From Ferdinandcohnia sp036962705 (GTDB lineage: Bacteria; Bacillota; Bacilli; Bacillales; Bacillaceae_L), in the NCBI RefSeq assembly GCF_036962705.1, contig NZ_JBALOQ010000035.1:1-64000 (forward strand): DNA of 64,000 nt. Reading direction: 5' to 3'. A program made the translations under genes and the position numbers. The notes under the pieces are model-generated. The model was not told the origin of the DNA. It ran no database searches and saw nothing but the letters and a program-made list of their open reading frames with translations. Positions 33,648 to 40,936 of the stretch are shown here, piece by piece; positions within the stretch are counted from its first letter, which is position 1, and each line of letters starts with the position of its first letter.

Positions 33648-34913
33648 GTGGACGATTTGCCACAGAGTACCATCTTTTTGTTACTCGTTCTAATCATGCT
33701 ATCAGCGTTTTTCTCCGCAAGTGAAACTGCGTATTCGAGTGTCAACCGAATACGACTGAAGAATTATGTGGATGAAAAGCGGCGTGGAAGTAGGAGAGCA
33801 TTTTATATTACCGAGCACTTTGATAACGCCCTTTCAACTATTTTAGTTGGAAAAAATATCGTAAATATTGCTGCTGCATCAATAGCTTCAAAGGTTGCTT
33901 CAGACCTTCTTGGTGGGAATACCGGACTTGTGATAAGTATCTTTGTGATGACATTGCTCATTTTAGTATTTGGAGAGGTCTTACCAAAATCATTCGCAAA
34001 AGAAAATGCGGAAAGCTTTTCATTAAGGGTCTCTGGGATATTATTGATATTAATGAAGATATTGACACCAGTTACCTATCTATTTGGATTACTAAAAGCA
34101 TTTGCAGCCAAGCTTAACAATAGTAATAATGATACTCCGTCCTTTACAGAAGAAGAAATAAAAGTAATGGTTGATTTGAGTGAGGAAGAAGGAGTTATTG
34201 ATAATAAAGAAAAAGAATTAGTACACCGATCCCTAGATTTCAATGATATTCTAGTTGGGGAGATATTAACACCCCGTACCGATATGGTTGCAGTAGAAGT
34301 CAATGCTTCAATTGAAAAAATTAGAGATATGTTCTTAGCGGAACGCTATTCACGTGTACCAGTTTACGAAGACAATATCGACAATATTATCGGGGTTTTA
34401 TCAGAACGCGAATTTTTAAGTCTTCTCGTTCAACAAAAGAAAATAAATGTTCGTTCAATTGTTCGTAAACCATTCTTCGTAGTTGAGTCGATGAAAATCT
34501 CAACCTTGCTTCCAGAACTTCAAAAAAGCAAAACGCATTTGGCGATCGTCGTTGATGAATTTGGTGGAACTTCAGGTTTGATTACATTAGAGGATATCAT
34601 CGAGGAAATCGTCGGTGAAATTTGGGATGAACATGATGAAAAGATAAAATACATTACACAATTAGATGAAATTACATATGAAATAAATGCGGATATGCCA
34701 CTTGACGATTTTGCGGATATTATCGGAATTGAAGAACCAGAAAGCTCGCATCATTCAGTTGGGGGTTGGATTTTTGAATCATTTGAAAAAATTCCAGTTT
34801 CCGGAGATACCTTTGATTACTTACATCTCACTTTAACGGTTATAGAAGTGGAAAACCGCCGCATCAGAAAAGTAAATGTAGAAGTTAACCAACCAATATT
34901 AGAAATCGAATAA
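33648..34913 (+). CDS. CNNM/CorC-family membrane protein (DUF21-CBS-CBS-CorC)
   Basis: 421 residues: a DUF21 membrane domain with four helices (starts FLLLVLIMLSAFFSASETAY), then two CBS domains beginning near ILTPRTDMVAVEV and VVESMKISTLLPEL, with the joining sequence FGGTSGLITLEDIIEEIVG, and a CorC_HlyC domain. These proteins export or sense magnesium or cobalt; the 'haemolysin' label in older records is misleading. GTG start at 33648 with AGGAGTG upstream. Repeat B1 lies before it and repeat C1 after it. Confidence 0.9.
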   Translation: MDDLPQSTIFLLLVLIMLSAFFSASETAYSSVNRIRLKNYVDEKRRGSRRAFYITEHFDNALSTILVGKNIVNIAAASIASKVASDLLGGNTGLVISIFVMTLLILVFGEVLPKSFAKENAESFSLRVSGILLILMKILTPVTYLFGLLKAFAAKLNNSNNDTPSFTEEEIKVMVDLSEEEGVIDNKEKELVHRSLDFNDILVGEILTPRTDMVAVEVNASIEKIRDMFLAERYSRVPVYEDNIDNIIGVLSEREFLSLLVQQKKINVRSIVRKPFFVVESMKISTLLPELQKSKTHLAIVVDEFGGTSGLITLEDIIEEIVGEIWDEHDEKIKYITQLDEITYEINADMPLDDFADIIGIEEPESSHHSVGGWIFESFEKIPVSGDTFDYLHLTLTVIEVENRRIRKVNVEVNQPILEIE

Positions 34914-34922
34914 TAAGATATA

Positions 34923-34995
34923 GAGGGACCAGAGGGACGGTTCTTGTGGTTTCAAATAAATGGAAAACCAGTAGAACCGTCCCCTTGGTCCCTTG
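34923..34995. repeat. Dispersed repeat family C, copy 1 (long hairpin)
   Basis: GGGACC (34925) to GGTCCC (34992) folds into one long hairpin: GGGACGGTTCT pairs with AGAACCGTCCC, and GTGGTTT with AAAACCA further in. It lies ten bases past a + strand stop and five before a - strand stop, so it is placed to end both convergent transcripts. Confidence 0.85.
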
Positions 34996-34999
34996 GTAT

Positions 35000-35389
35000 T
35001 TACTGAATGATAGTGGCCAAGGCTGCTGGGATAGTGACTTTGTCGTGCACGCCATATCTCTTTTCGAAAGAGTGGTACTCAAAAATTGTACCTTCGGGTG
35101 AAGCCACTGATAGGTCAAGAATATAGTCACCATGATCGCCTTTTGTTTCTAGATAAAAGGTAGTATCCGCGAACCTAAGGTGGTAAAAATGATACTGAAA
35201 CCCAAGAAATTCTTTTGTGTCGAAACTCGTATCTGGATGGGTTGAAATATATTTTGCAAGGTCATCGATCGTAGCCATTGGCCTATGCAAAACAGTGTTT
35301 ATTTTTTCTTTAACGATTTGGGATGTATTAGAAAATGTATCTTTTGCCTTCGTTGTTATATCACGAATAAATTGATTTACTTCACTCAA
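35000..35389 (-). CDS. Conserved hypothetical soluble protein
   Basis: 129 residues. The N-terminal third is a helix (FIRDITTKAKDTFSNTSQIV); the rest reads as beta strands rich in Tyr, Phe and His (FQYHFYHLRFADTTFYLETKG). No signal peptide or membrane segment. The start is TTG at 35389 with AGGAGAG upstream. I do not recognise a family. It ends against repeat C1. Confidence 0.65.
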   Translation of the reverse strand: MSEVNQFIRDITTKAKDTFSNTSQIVKEKINTVLHRPMATIDDLAKYISTHPDTSFDTKEFLGFQYHFYHLRFADTTFYLETKGDHGDYILDLSVASPEGTIFEYHSFEKRYGVHDKVTIPAALATIIQ

Positions 35390-35416
35390 TTCGGATCTCT
35401 CCTAAAAGAAACGTAA

Positions 35417-35638
35417 TTAAGAATAATAATCCTGATAACCTTCATTAGATGCTTCCTCATTTTTATTATTTGTTTTATTGGCCACTGCTTGAAATTCGCC
35501 TTCCATCATATAAGAATCACTTACTTGTTCATGGGTTGTAGCAAGTCCTGATGATAATTGATCGTTCTTTTCGTAGTCGCTAGGCTGGTAATGTCTTGCA
35601 GCTAATTCCTCAGTACTATTTTGTAATTTATCCTTCAT
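35417..35638 (-). CDS. YozQ-like DUF4025 small protein
   Basis: 73 residues, hydrophilic and probably disordered, with the conserved core SGLATTHEQVSDSYMMEG near residue 30 that matches the DUF4025 family (B. subtilis YozQ). An AGGAGG-type ribosome site precedes ATG 35638. Function unknown; neighbours suggest a sporulation setting. Confidence 0.7.
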   Translation of the reverse strand: MKDKLQNSTEELAARHYQPSDYEKNDQLSSGLATTHEQVSDSYMMEGEFQAVANKTNNKNEEASNEGYQDYYS

Positions 35639-35730
35639 ATTAAATTCCTCCTAAATATAGTATCCTCTAACTTAGTATTCCAACAATAATATGTAATAAA
35701 TCAAGTCAAAAGTTGGGAAGAGTATAAACG

Positions 35731-35765
35731 AGAAAAAACAAGAGACACCCTTTAAGGGTGCCTCT
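35731..35765 (-). terminator. Intrinsic terminator of SASP gene
   Basis: GAGGCACCC pairs with GGGTGTCTC (one mismatch), then TTGTTTTTTCTC on the - strand. Confidence 0.85.
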
Positions 35766-35788
35766 CTAGCCAAAGTATTTAATTGTTA

Positions 35789-35986
35789 TTAAGCTTTTCC
35801 ACCCATTGATTGTTGAGCGAAAGATACTAAACGTTTTGTAATTTCTCCACCAACTGATCCGTTTGCGCGAGATGTAGTGTCAGCACCTAAGTTAACACCA
35901 AATTCTTGAGCAATTTCATACTTCATTTGGTCGATAGCTTGTTGAGCACCTGGTACTACTAATTGGTTACTATTGTTGTTTGCCAT
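35789..35986 (-). CDS. Alpha/beta-type small acid-soluble spore protein
   Basis: 65 residues. Both family signatures are complete: KYEIAQEFGVNLGADTTSR, which contains the germination protease cut site, and GSVGGEITKRLVSFAQQSM, which binds DNA. These proteins coat spore DNA in the A-like form and protect it from UV, then are degraded on germination. It has a sigma-G promoter at 36138-36167 and an unusually long, structured leader. Which numbered Ssp paralog it is cannot be decided here. Confidence 0.96.
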   Translation of the reverse strand: MANNNSNQLVVPGAQQAIDQMKYEIAQEFGVNLGADTTSRANGSVGGEITKRLVSFAQQSMGGKA

Positions 35987-36017
35987 TTTCCTTCATCTCC
36001 TTAAACTGATTTTTTTT

Positions 36018-36075
36018 GGTGGGTTACTCCGGAATTGCACCAGATATAAGGATTCCTTAGCCTCTAGGCTAACCC
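36018..36075 (-). ncRNA. Cloverleaf-like structured leader of SASP mRNA
   Basis: On the - strand, GGGTTA (36075-36070) pairs with TAACCC (36026-36021). Between them are three hairpins: AGCC/GGCT around TAGA, AAGG/CCTT around AAT, and CTGG/CCGG around TGCAATT. The tail reads ACCA, as in a tRNA. It is only about 58 bases and the middle arm has a 3-base loop, so it is not a working tRNA. A competing hairpin TTAGCC/GGCTAA exists, so two folds are possible. Confidence 0.5.
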
Positions 36076-36137
36076 GTGTGTATAAAAGTTGTTTTCGGTG
36101 TTGCTTGGTGAGTTGTTGTTGCTGTGTTTGTACTAAG

Positions 36138-36167
36138 TATTATGTGACGTAGCGAAGATTATATTCG
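36138..36167 (-). promoter_or_regulatory. Sigma-G promoter of SASP gene
   Basis: On the - strand CGAATA (36162-36167) and CATAATA (36138-36144) are 17 bases apart, matching the forespore sigma-G pattern GAATA / CATNNTA. Transcription would start near 36130, giving a leader of about 144 bases. Confidence 0.75.
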
Positions 36168-36272
36168 AAAATTGCTCTACCAATTAATTCCTATAGGAAA
36201 CAAAGCATAACAGCGTTGTTTCATCGAAAAACTACTCATAAGTAAAAATGAATATGAGTAGGAGAGAAGAAC

Positions 36273-36515
36273 ATGCCTATTTGTCCATTATGTAATGGCT
36301 TTAACACTGCTAGCTTCTCATGTACACAATGTGGGAATTCGATAGAGGATTCTGGACGTATTATCGATTATTTTGGTCCTTACAGTGCCTATATGCAAAT
36401 TGATGACATGAAAAAAATAGATGGCATCCAAACCACCTTACAAAACAATGAATGCGCTCATCTATTCTATTGTACAAGCTGCAATAACCAAGAAATAAAA
36501 TTAATCAAAGAATAA
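36273..36515 (+). CDS. Small zinc-ribbon-like protein
   Basis: 80 residues with two pairs of cysteines at the start (CPLCN and CTQCGN) and another pair near the end (CTSCNN), enough for one or two zinc ribbons. The middle has Tyr/Asp-rich IIDYFGPYSAYMQIDDM. The start is ATG 36273 behind GGAGAGA. It is monocistronic and ends at repeat C2. Function unknown. Confidence 0.68.
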   Translation: MPICPLCNGFNTASFSCTQCGNSIEDSGRIIDYFGPYSAYMQIDDMKKIDGIQTTLQNNECAHLFYCTSCNNQEIKLIKE

Positions 36516-36598
36516 GAACCATAGGGATGGTTCTTGTGGTTCTCCATTAAATGTAAAACCAGTAGAACCGTCCCTCTGGTCCCTCCATCAGGTCCCTA
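36516..36598. repeat. Dispersed repeat family C, copy 2 (long hairpin)
   Basis: Same plan as copy 1: GGGATGGTTCT pairs with AGAACCGTCCC, GTGGTT with AACCA. It begins at the base after the + strand stop codon and leads into the terminator of the convergent msmX gene. Confidence 0.83.
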
Positions 36599-36630
36599 CA
36601 AAAAAAGTCGCTCACGAATGAGCGACTTTT
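36598..36630 (-). terminator. Intrinsic terminator of msmX
   Basis: A 12-bp stem (36603-36614 with 36619-36630) with a 4-base loop, followed by further T residues on the - strand. Confidence 0.9.
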
Positions 36631-36641
36631 GACTTGGAAGA

Positions 36642-37739
36642 TTATCTAATTCTCTTTTCAGTTTCTGCGTCGAAGAAATGACATTTGTTCATGTCAAATG
36701 CAAGTTCGATTATTTCACCTGGTTTTGCTTGTGTACGTGAATCAACACGTGCAACGAAGTCAGTACCAGCAAGCTGTGAATAAAGCATTGTTTCAGCACC
36801 AGTTAACTCAGATACTTCAATAGGTGCATTGATTTTTGAACCTTGGGCAGATTCAAGGAATACAGGCTCGTCATGAATATCCTCAGGACGCATACCAAGG
36901 ATAATATCTTTGTTTACATAGCCTTGTTCACGAAGAACCTTCATTTTTCCTTCTGGAACAGCAATTTTAACATCACCAATTGTGAATGTACCATCCTGTA
37001 ATGTACCAGGGAAGAAGTTCATAGCTGGGGATCCAATGAAACCAGCAACGAATACGTTTTCTGGGTTGTCATATACATCTTTCGGCGCTCCAACCTGTTG
37101 GATAAGACCATCTTTCATTACAACAAGACGAGTAGCCATTGTCATCGCTTCTGTTTGGTCATGCGTTACGTAAATAGTAGTTGTTTGTAGACGTTGGTGG
37201 AGCTTAGAAATCTCAGCACGCATTTGTACACGAAGCTTTGCATCAAGGTTTGATAAAGGTTCGTCCATCAAGAATACCTTCGCGTCACGAACGATTGCAC
37301 GTCCTAATGCAACACGCTGACGCTGACCACCTGATAATGCTTTAGGCTTACGAGCTAAGTATTCTTCAAGTCCAAGAATTTTTGCAGCTTCTTTAACACG
37401 GCGATCAATTTCATCCTTCGGGAATTTACGAAGCTTTAATCCGAATGCCATGTTATCATACACACTCATATGTGGGTATAACGCATAGTTTTGGAATACC
37501 ATCGCGATGTCACGATCTTTTGGAGCAACATCGTTTACGCGTTTTTCATCAATGTAGAAATCCCCTTGAGAAATTTCTTCTAATCCAGCAATCATACGTA
37601 ATGTCGTAGACTTACCACAACCAGATGGACCTACGAATACGATAAACTCTTTATCTTTAATATGAAGGTTAAAATCTTCTACTGCAGTTACTTTATTGTC
37701 GTATACTTTGTAAATTTTATCTAAAACTAATTCAGCCAT
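36642..37739 (-). CDS. msmX: Multi-sugar ABC transporter ATPase MsmX
   Basis: 365 residues: ABC ATPase domain with Walker A GPSGCGKST, Q-loop VFQNYALYPHM, signature LSGGQRQRVALGRAI and Walker B VFLMDEP; then a C-terminal MalK-type OB domain with LGMRPEDIHDE. MsmX energises several sugar importers encoded elsewhere, which fits the lack of permease genes here. A CcpA-type cre site lies between the gene and its promoter. The regulator gene upstream matches the B. subtilis yxkF-msmX order. Confidence 0.92.
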   Translation of the reverse strand: MAELVLDKIYKVYDNKVTAVEDFNLHIKDKEFIVFVGPSGCGKSTTLRMIAGLEEISQGDFYIDEKRVNDVAPKDRDIAMVFQNYALYPHMSVYDNMAFGLKLRKFPKDEIDRRVKEAAKILGLEEYLARKPKALSGGQRQRVALGRAIVRDAKVFLMDEPLSNLDAKLRVQMRAEISKLHQRLQTTTIYVTHDQTEAMTMATRLVVMKDGLIQQVGAPKDVYDNPENVFVAGFIGSPAMNFFPGTLQDGTFTIGDVKIAVPEGKMKVLREQGYVNKDIILGMRPEDIHDEPVFLESAQGSKINAPIEVSELTGAETMLYSQLAGTDFVARVDSRTQAKPGEIIELAFDMNKCHFFDAETEKRIR

Positions 37740-37753
37740 TTTTTCTCCTCCTA

Positions 37754-37768
37754 GTGTAAACGTTTTCG
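37754..37768 (-). promoter_or_regulatory. Catabolite-response (cre) site upstream of msmX
   Basis: TGTAAACGTTTTC at 37755-37767 fits the cre core TGNAANCGNWNNC; the outer W positions are G. It lies about 15 bases upstream of the msmX start, inside the leader, where CcpA would act as a roadblock. Confidence 0.5.
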
Positions 37769-37850
37769 ATAAATAAAGTTTACTTTAAAGAGAAAAATGC
37801 GTAAATGTATAAATTGCACAAAACGATGAAAGGGTTTTCGTGCAGTTTGT

Positions 37851-38759
37851 CTAAGAATCCGAAAAATGCTCTAGGTCTAGAATGGCTAAATAGGTCGTAA
37901 CTGCACCGTGAAAATGCTTTATATCAATTCCTGATTTTTCTATGAATTTCTCGATTCGGTACTGCAGGCTATTACGGTGCATGTATAGCCGCTTCGATGC
38001 ATTCGATACATTCAAATCACTCTCAAAGAATACCTTTATCGTTTCAAGTAATTCATGGTCAGTTTGCAGTTCTTTGGGAATCACATTTTTCAGTTGATTT
38101 CGAAAATCTGAATCCATTTTTTCAAGTAATAAAAATGGTAAAATATCATGTAATCGATAAACCTTTTGTTTATGTAAATATTGTATTCCCTTTTGGAACC
38201 ATTCTTTCTCAGTATGAAAAAGTGAACCAAGCTTGTCAGATAAGGGATGAGTTTGTCCTATGTATAAACGCATGTCCGTATAAAAATCACTCGTTAACGT
38301 AACGGTAATTTCATCGTAGTAGACATCCTCAATCATTTCCTCATTTCTTGTTTCAATAAGAACACCACTAGAATCATTTTCCCATAAAAAGACTGTATCT
38401 CCTGGTAGAAGTGCTTGAATGGCTTCCTGGAATTCAATTTGGTCGGTAATCGGTTGGTCGGCATAAAATTGAATAAATCGACAATGTGAAAAAGAAAATT
38501 GATCAGGGGATAGACTGCCTTGTTGTAAAAACAAAAGGTTATACCAAAATGCCTGTGTGTCGTTCATATCATTTATATGTGTGCCATATGGTGTGAAAAG
38601 GGTTGATAAAAGTGAGGCCTCTTTTGTAGAAAGACGGTCCTTTTTAATTCCGAAAAAAGTTCCTATGTCGGTTGAAAACCAAGAATATAAATCTGTTTGA
38701 TATGGTGATTCTGCTGTAATAAAAGCATCTTTATAATGCATCATTAAATTTTCAATCAT
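37851..38759 (-). CDS. PucR/CdaR-type transcriptional regulator (YxkF-like)
   Basis: 302 residues. The last 65 hold the PucR-type helix-turn-helix: ETIKVFFESDLNVSNASKRL then MHRNSLQYRIEKFIEKSGID. The N-terminal 230 residues are not a recognised sensor domain. It lies directly upstream of msmX on the same strand, as yxkF does in B. subtilis, so it may regulate sugar transport; this is inference from position. Confidence 0.82.
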   Translation of the reverse strand: MIENLMMHYKDAFITAESPYQTDLYSWFSTDIGTFFGIKKDRLSTKEASLLSTLFTPYGTHINDMNDTQAFWYNLLFLQQGSLSPDQFSFSHCRFIQFYADQPITDQIEFQEAIQALLPGDTVFLWENDSSGVLIETRNEEMIEDVYYDEITVTLTSDFYTDMRLYIGQTHPLSDKLGSLFHTEKEWFQKGIQYLHKQKVYRLHDILPFLLLEKMDSDFRNQLKNVIPKELQTDHELLETIKVFFESDLNVSNASKRLYMHRNSLQYRIEKFIEKSGIDIKHFHGAVTTYLAILDLEHFSDS

Positions 38760-38781
38760 GTACTATACTCCTTCAATAATC

Positions 38782-38816
38782 AAAAAAGTCTCCTTCTATT
38801 ATAACAGAAGGAGACT
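38782..38816 (-). terminator. Intrinsic terminator of the 61-residue protein gene
   Basis: AGTCTCCTTCT pairs with AGAAGGAGACT around eight bases, followed by TTTTTTG on the - strand. Confidence 0.88.
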
Positions 38817-38832
38817 GAGTCGCTATATTTTG

Positions 38833-39018
38833 TTATTCAACTACATTCGGTGGTTCCTCTTTCTCAAAATCACGTGCTTCCTCTATATTCGTTTTATCAT
38901 GAAAACGGTGGACGCTGCCACCAGCCATCCCTTCATTTATGAAGCGGTCCACATCCATAAATACTTCATCTTTCCCTTCATATTGAAGGTCTTCACGCTC
39001 TTTTCCTTTTTCAGCCAT
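38833..39018 (-). CDS. Small acidic conserved protein
   Basis: 61 residues, highly charged, with FMDVDRFINEGMAGGSVHRF in the middle and an acidic Pro-ending tail. A long AAGGGGGGG ribosome site lies seven bases before ATG 39018, and a strong terminator follows, so the gene is real. No membrane segment. No family name can be given. Confidence 0.7.
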   Translation of the reverse strand: MAEKGKEREDLQYEGKDEVFMDVDRFINEGMAGGSVHRFHDKTNIEEARDFEKEEPPNVVE

Positions 39019-39061
39019 AAAAAAACCCCCCCTTTACAGCTTAGTATGTGAAGGAGGTAAA

Positions 39062-39201
39062 GATCAAATACGCCTTGACGTATTTGCGCCCAGATNNNNN
39101 NNNNNTGCCACAGGAAGTGGCGCTCTTAGTCTTTGATCTTATGATCGAAAAGTTACCTTTGAAAATCGCATGTCTCTGCCGGAGGCTTTATTTAGGAGAA
39201 G
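39062..39201 (-). repeat. Dispersed repeat family B, copy 2 (reversed), containing the gap
   Basis: Reading on the - strand it starts AAAGCCTCCGGCAGAGA and ends GCGCAAATACGTC-AAGGCGTATTTGATC. A GCCACTTCC...TGCCA hairpin module sits near the middle. Ten N bases (39096-39105) interrupt it, so its true length is unknown. Confidence 0.85.
39096..39105. other. Assembly gap (10 N)
   Basis: Ten undetermined bases inside a repeat of family B. The real gap may be longer or shorter. No gene is broken by it. Confidence 0.98.
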
Positions 39202-39224
39202 TGCTCCACATCTGCTAAATAATC

Positions 39225-39434
39225 CTATTCGTAGACATGGAAGAGCATTAATTCATGAATTTGTTTTGTAATGTCATTTATGACTTTCAAATCTGGATGG
39301 TTTCCTTGCCAATCAATGCTTCCATCCTTATTATAAATTGCATGATATTTTGTTCCTTGGAAGTAAAAAGAAAAGCTCCAACCGGGAATTTTGCTGCTTT
39401 TATATAAAGGCTTCCATTGAAAATGTGAGATCAT
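39225..39434 (-). CDS. yheE: YheE-like conserved small protein
   Basis: 69 residues starting MISHFQWKPLYKSSKIPGW and containing FYFQGTKYHAIYNKDGSIDW, matching B. subtilis YheE in size and position. GGGGAG precedes the start. It lies downstream of the YheC/YheD genes, separated by repeat A3. Function unknown; the neighbouring genes are spore-related. Confidence 0.8.
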   Translation of the reverse strand: MISHFQWKPLYKSSKIPGWSFSFYFQGTKYHAIYNKDGSIDWQGNHPDLKVINDITKQIHELMLFHVYE

Positions 39435-39460
39435 CGTAAGCTCCCCTTAGCTTGAATTTG

Positions 39461-39757
39461 ACGTCTAGCTTAATCGCCTAGCCAGTTTTCACCTCGAATA
39501 GGCTTCAGTGAATATCTTGCGAAAAGTTTTACTTTGAGCAGCTCGAGGTCACAAGCCAATCCCCCAAGAAGGTCAAAGAGCGACCTTCATGCTGGATCGT
39601 CTTGTGCTGGTCGGACTTGCACAGGGCAAGGAAAGCCTCGGTTGCATAATCATCGCACGAAGAAAATGCATAGCATTTTCGAGGAAGTGCTGACATCGAC
39701 GTTTGCCACAGGACGTGGCAGTAGTTAGTCGATGTTCCGCTCTCAAGGCGCTTAAGC
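39461..39757 (+). repeat. Dispersed repeat family A, copy 3 (expanded)
   Basis: Family A ends (GTCTAGCTTAATCGCCTAGC on the left, CAAGGCGCTTAAGCTTTT on the right) with extra hairpin modules inside, including CATCGACGTTTGCCAC / GTGGCAGTAGTTAGTCGATG. About 297 bases against 125 for copy 1. The right end holds the stop codon of the gene at 39752. Confidence 0.78.
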
Positions 39758-40936
39758 TTTTGTTCCTTCCATTATAAGGAGTTTGGTTAAATTTTCAAGT
39801 CCTTTTTGTCGAATATGTGGCTCATTAAATACCATCGGTTTTGAATTAATTTCGTAAATAAAAATCGTTCCATCCTCAGAACGACCAAGGTCAATTGAGA
39901 ACTCTCCGATAAAATCACCTGTTTCGTCTACAAGCGCTTTTCCAATTTCAAACACAAGCTTTTGCAAAATTGCTTTGTTGAATCGAGGGCGAACTAATTG
40001 ATAGGGAATAATCGACCCACCATTAGGGACATGTGTAGTCACTTCATTTTCACCGGCAACTCTTACTCCGATGCCGCTAATGAAATGTCCATTCTCACGA
40101 TAATGACATAAAATTCGCAAATCATATCGTTTACCTTCAAAGCTGTCTGCTTGAACGGCTTTCTGTATTAGATAGTTATTTTTTTCAAAATCATCCTTAT
40201 ACTTCTCCCAAAATGAAGAGAGTGTTGGGTAGCTTTGTTTTCCATGTGGTGTTTCTACTATAAATCCTTTTTTATATTTTCTAAGTCTGTAAAGATTAAT
40301 TCCTTTATGTCCTGTTGAGCTTTTTATATAGAGGATTTGATGTTTTGCTATCATTTCTTCGAGGTCGTTTTTTTCTTCGAGAAGAGTCGTCTCTGGAAGA
40401 AATCGCTGAACAAAATCACTCTTCTTTAATATTTGATAAACCTCCCATTTTGAAAAAAAGTACGGATTAAAAAAGGGAATTTCATTCATTTTTAAAAAAG
40501 AAACTACGTCAGTAAAAGTCTGCGCTTCCTCCATATGTCGGTATGGAATTCGATTATACACAGCATTTGGAAGGGGAGTTCGTAATTTGATCCATTTTTG
40601 TAATGGTTGATAAAAGGTAAAGGCTTCCACTGAATGTCGCCGTATTGAATGTGGGGTAATGACAATTCCTAATGCACCATTTTTCTGTAAAGATAACAGA
40701 ATTCTTTTCAGTACCTTGAAATTTCCAATAATGGTATTGTCTTTTGAGGTGCCAGTTAGTATAGCTATGACTGGCCCAACTATATTTCCATTTTTATTAA
40801 CAGAAAAAGGGAGCGATTGCTCTAAGCTGCCCCCAATGTAAGAAATGATTGATTTTGTCTTTCCAAAGAAAAGTCCATTTGCTTCCTCACATTGATACCA
40901 TGTCTGTGTTTCAATGTGATAATAAATGGTGCTCAT
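39752..40936 (-). CDS. YheC/YheD-family ATP-grasp protein (fourth gene of run)
   Basis: 394 residues. N-terminal domain to about 120 (with GPVIAILTGTSKDN), then an ATP-grasp domain: NPYFFSKWEVYQIL, the Lys strand ILYIKSSTGHKGINLYRL, RYDLRILCHYRENG, and the metal site IGEFSIDLG...IFIYEINSKP. YheC and YheD are spore-coat-associated in B. subtilis. It overlaps the next gene upstream by four bases (ATGA), so it is in the same operon. Its last three codons and stop lie in repeat A3. Confidence 0.85.
   Translation of the reverse strand: MSTIYYHIETQTWYQCEEANGLFFGKTKSIISYIGGSLEQSLPFSVNKNGNIVGPVIAILTGTSKDNTIIGNFKVLKRILLSLQKNGALGIVITPHSIRRHSVEAFTFYQPLQKWIKLRTPLPNAVYNRIPYRHMEEAQTFTDVVSFLKMNEIPFFNPYFFSKWEVYQILKKSDFVQRFLPETTLLEEKNDLEEMIAKHQILYIKSSTGHKGINLYRLRKYKKGFIVETPHGKQSYPTLSSFWEKYKDDFEKNNYLIQKAVQADSFEGKRYDLRILCHYRENGHFISGIGVRVAGENEVTTHVPNGGSIIPYQLVRPRFNKAILQKLVFEIGKALVDETGDFIGEFSIDLGRSEDGTIFIYEINSKPMVFNEPHIRQKGLENLTKLLIMEGTKA

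Noticed and set aside
36018..36075. tRNA gene
   Set aside because: Only about 58 bases, anticodon arm with a 3-base loop, no spacing bases between acceptor and D arm; kept as a structured leader instead.
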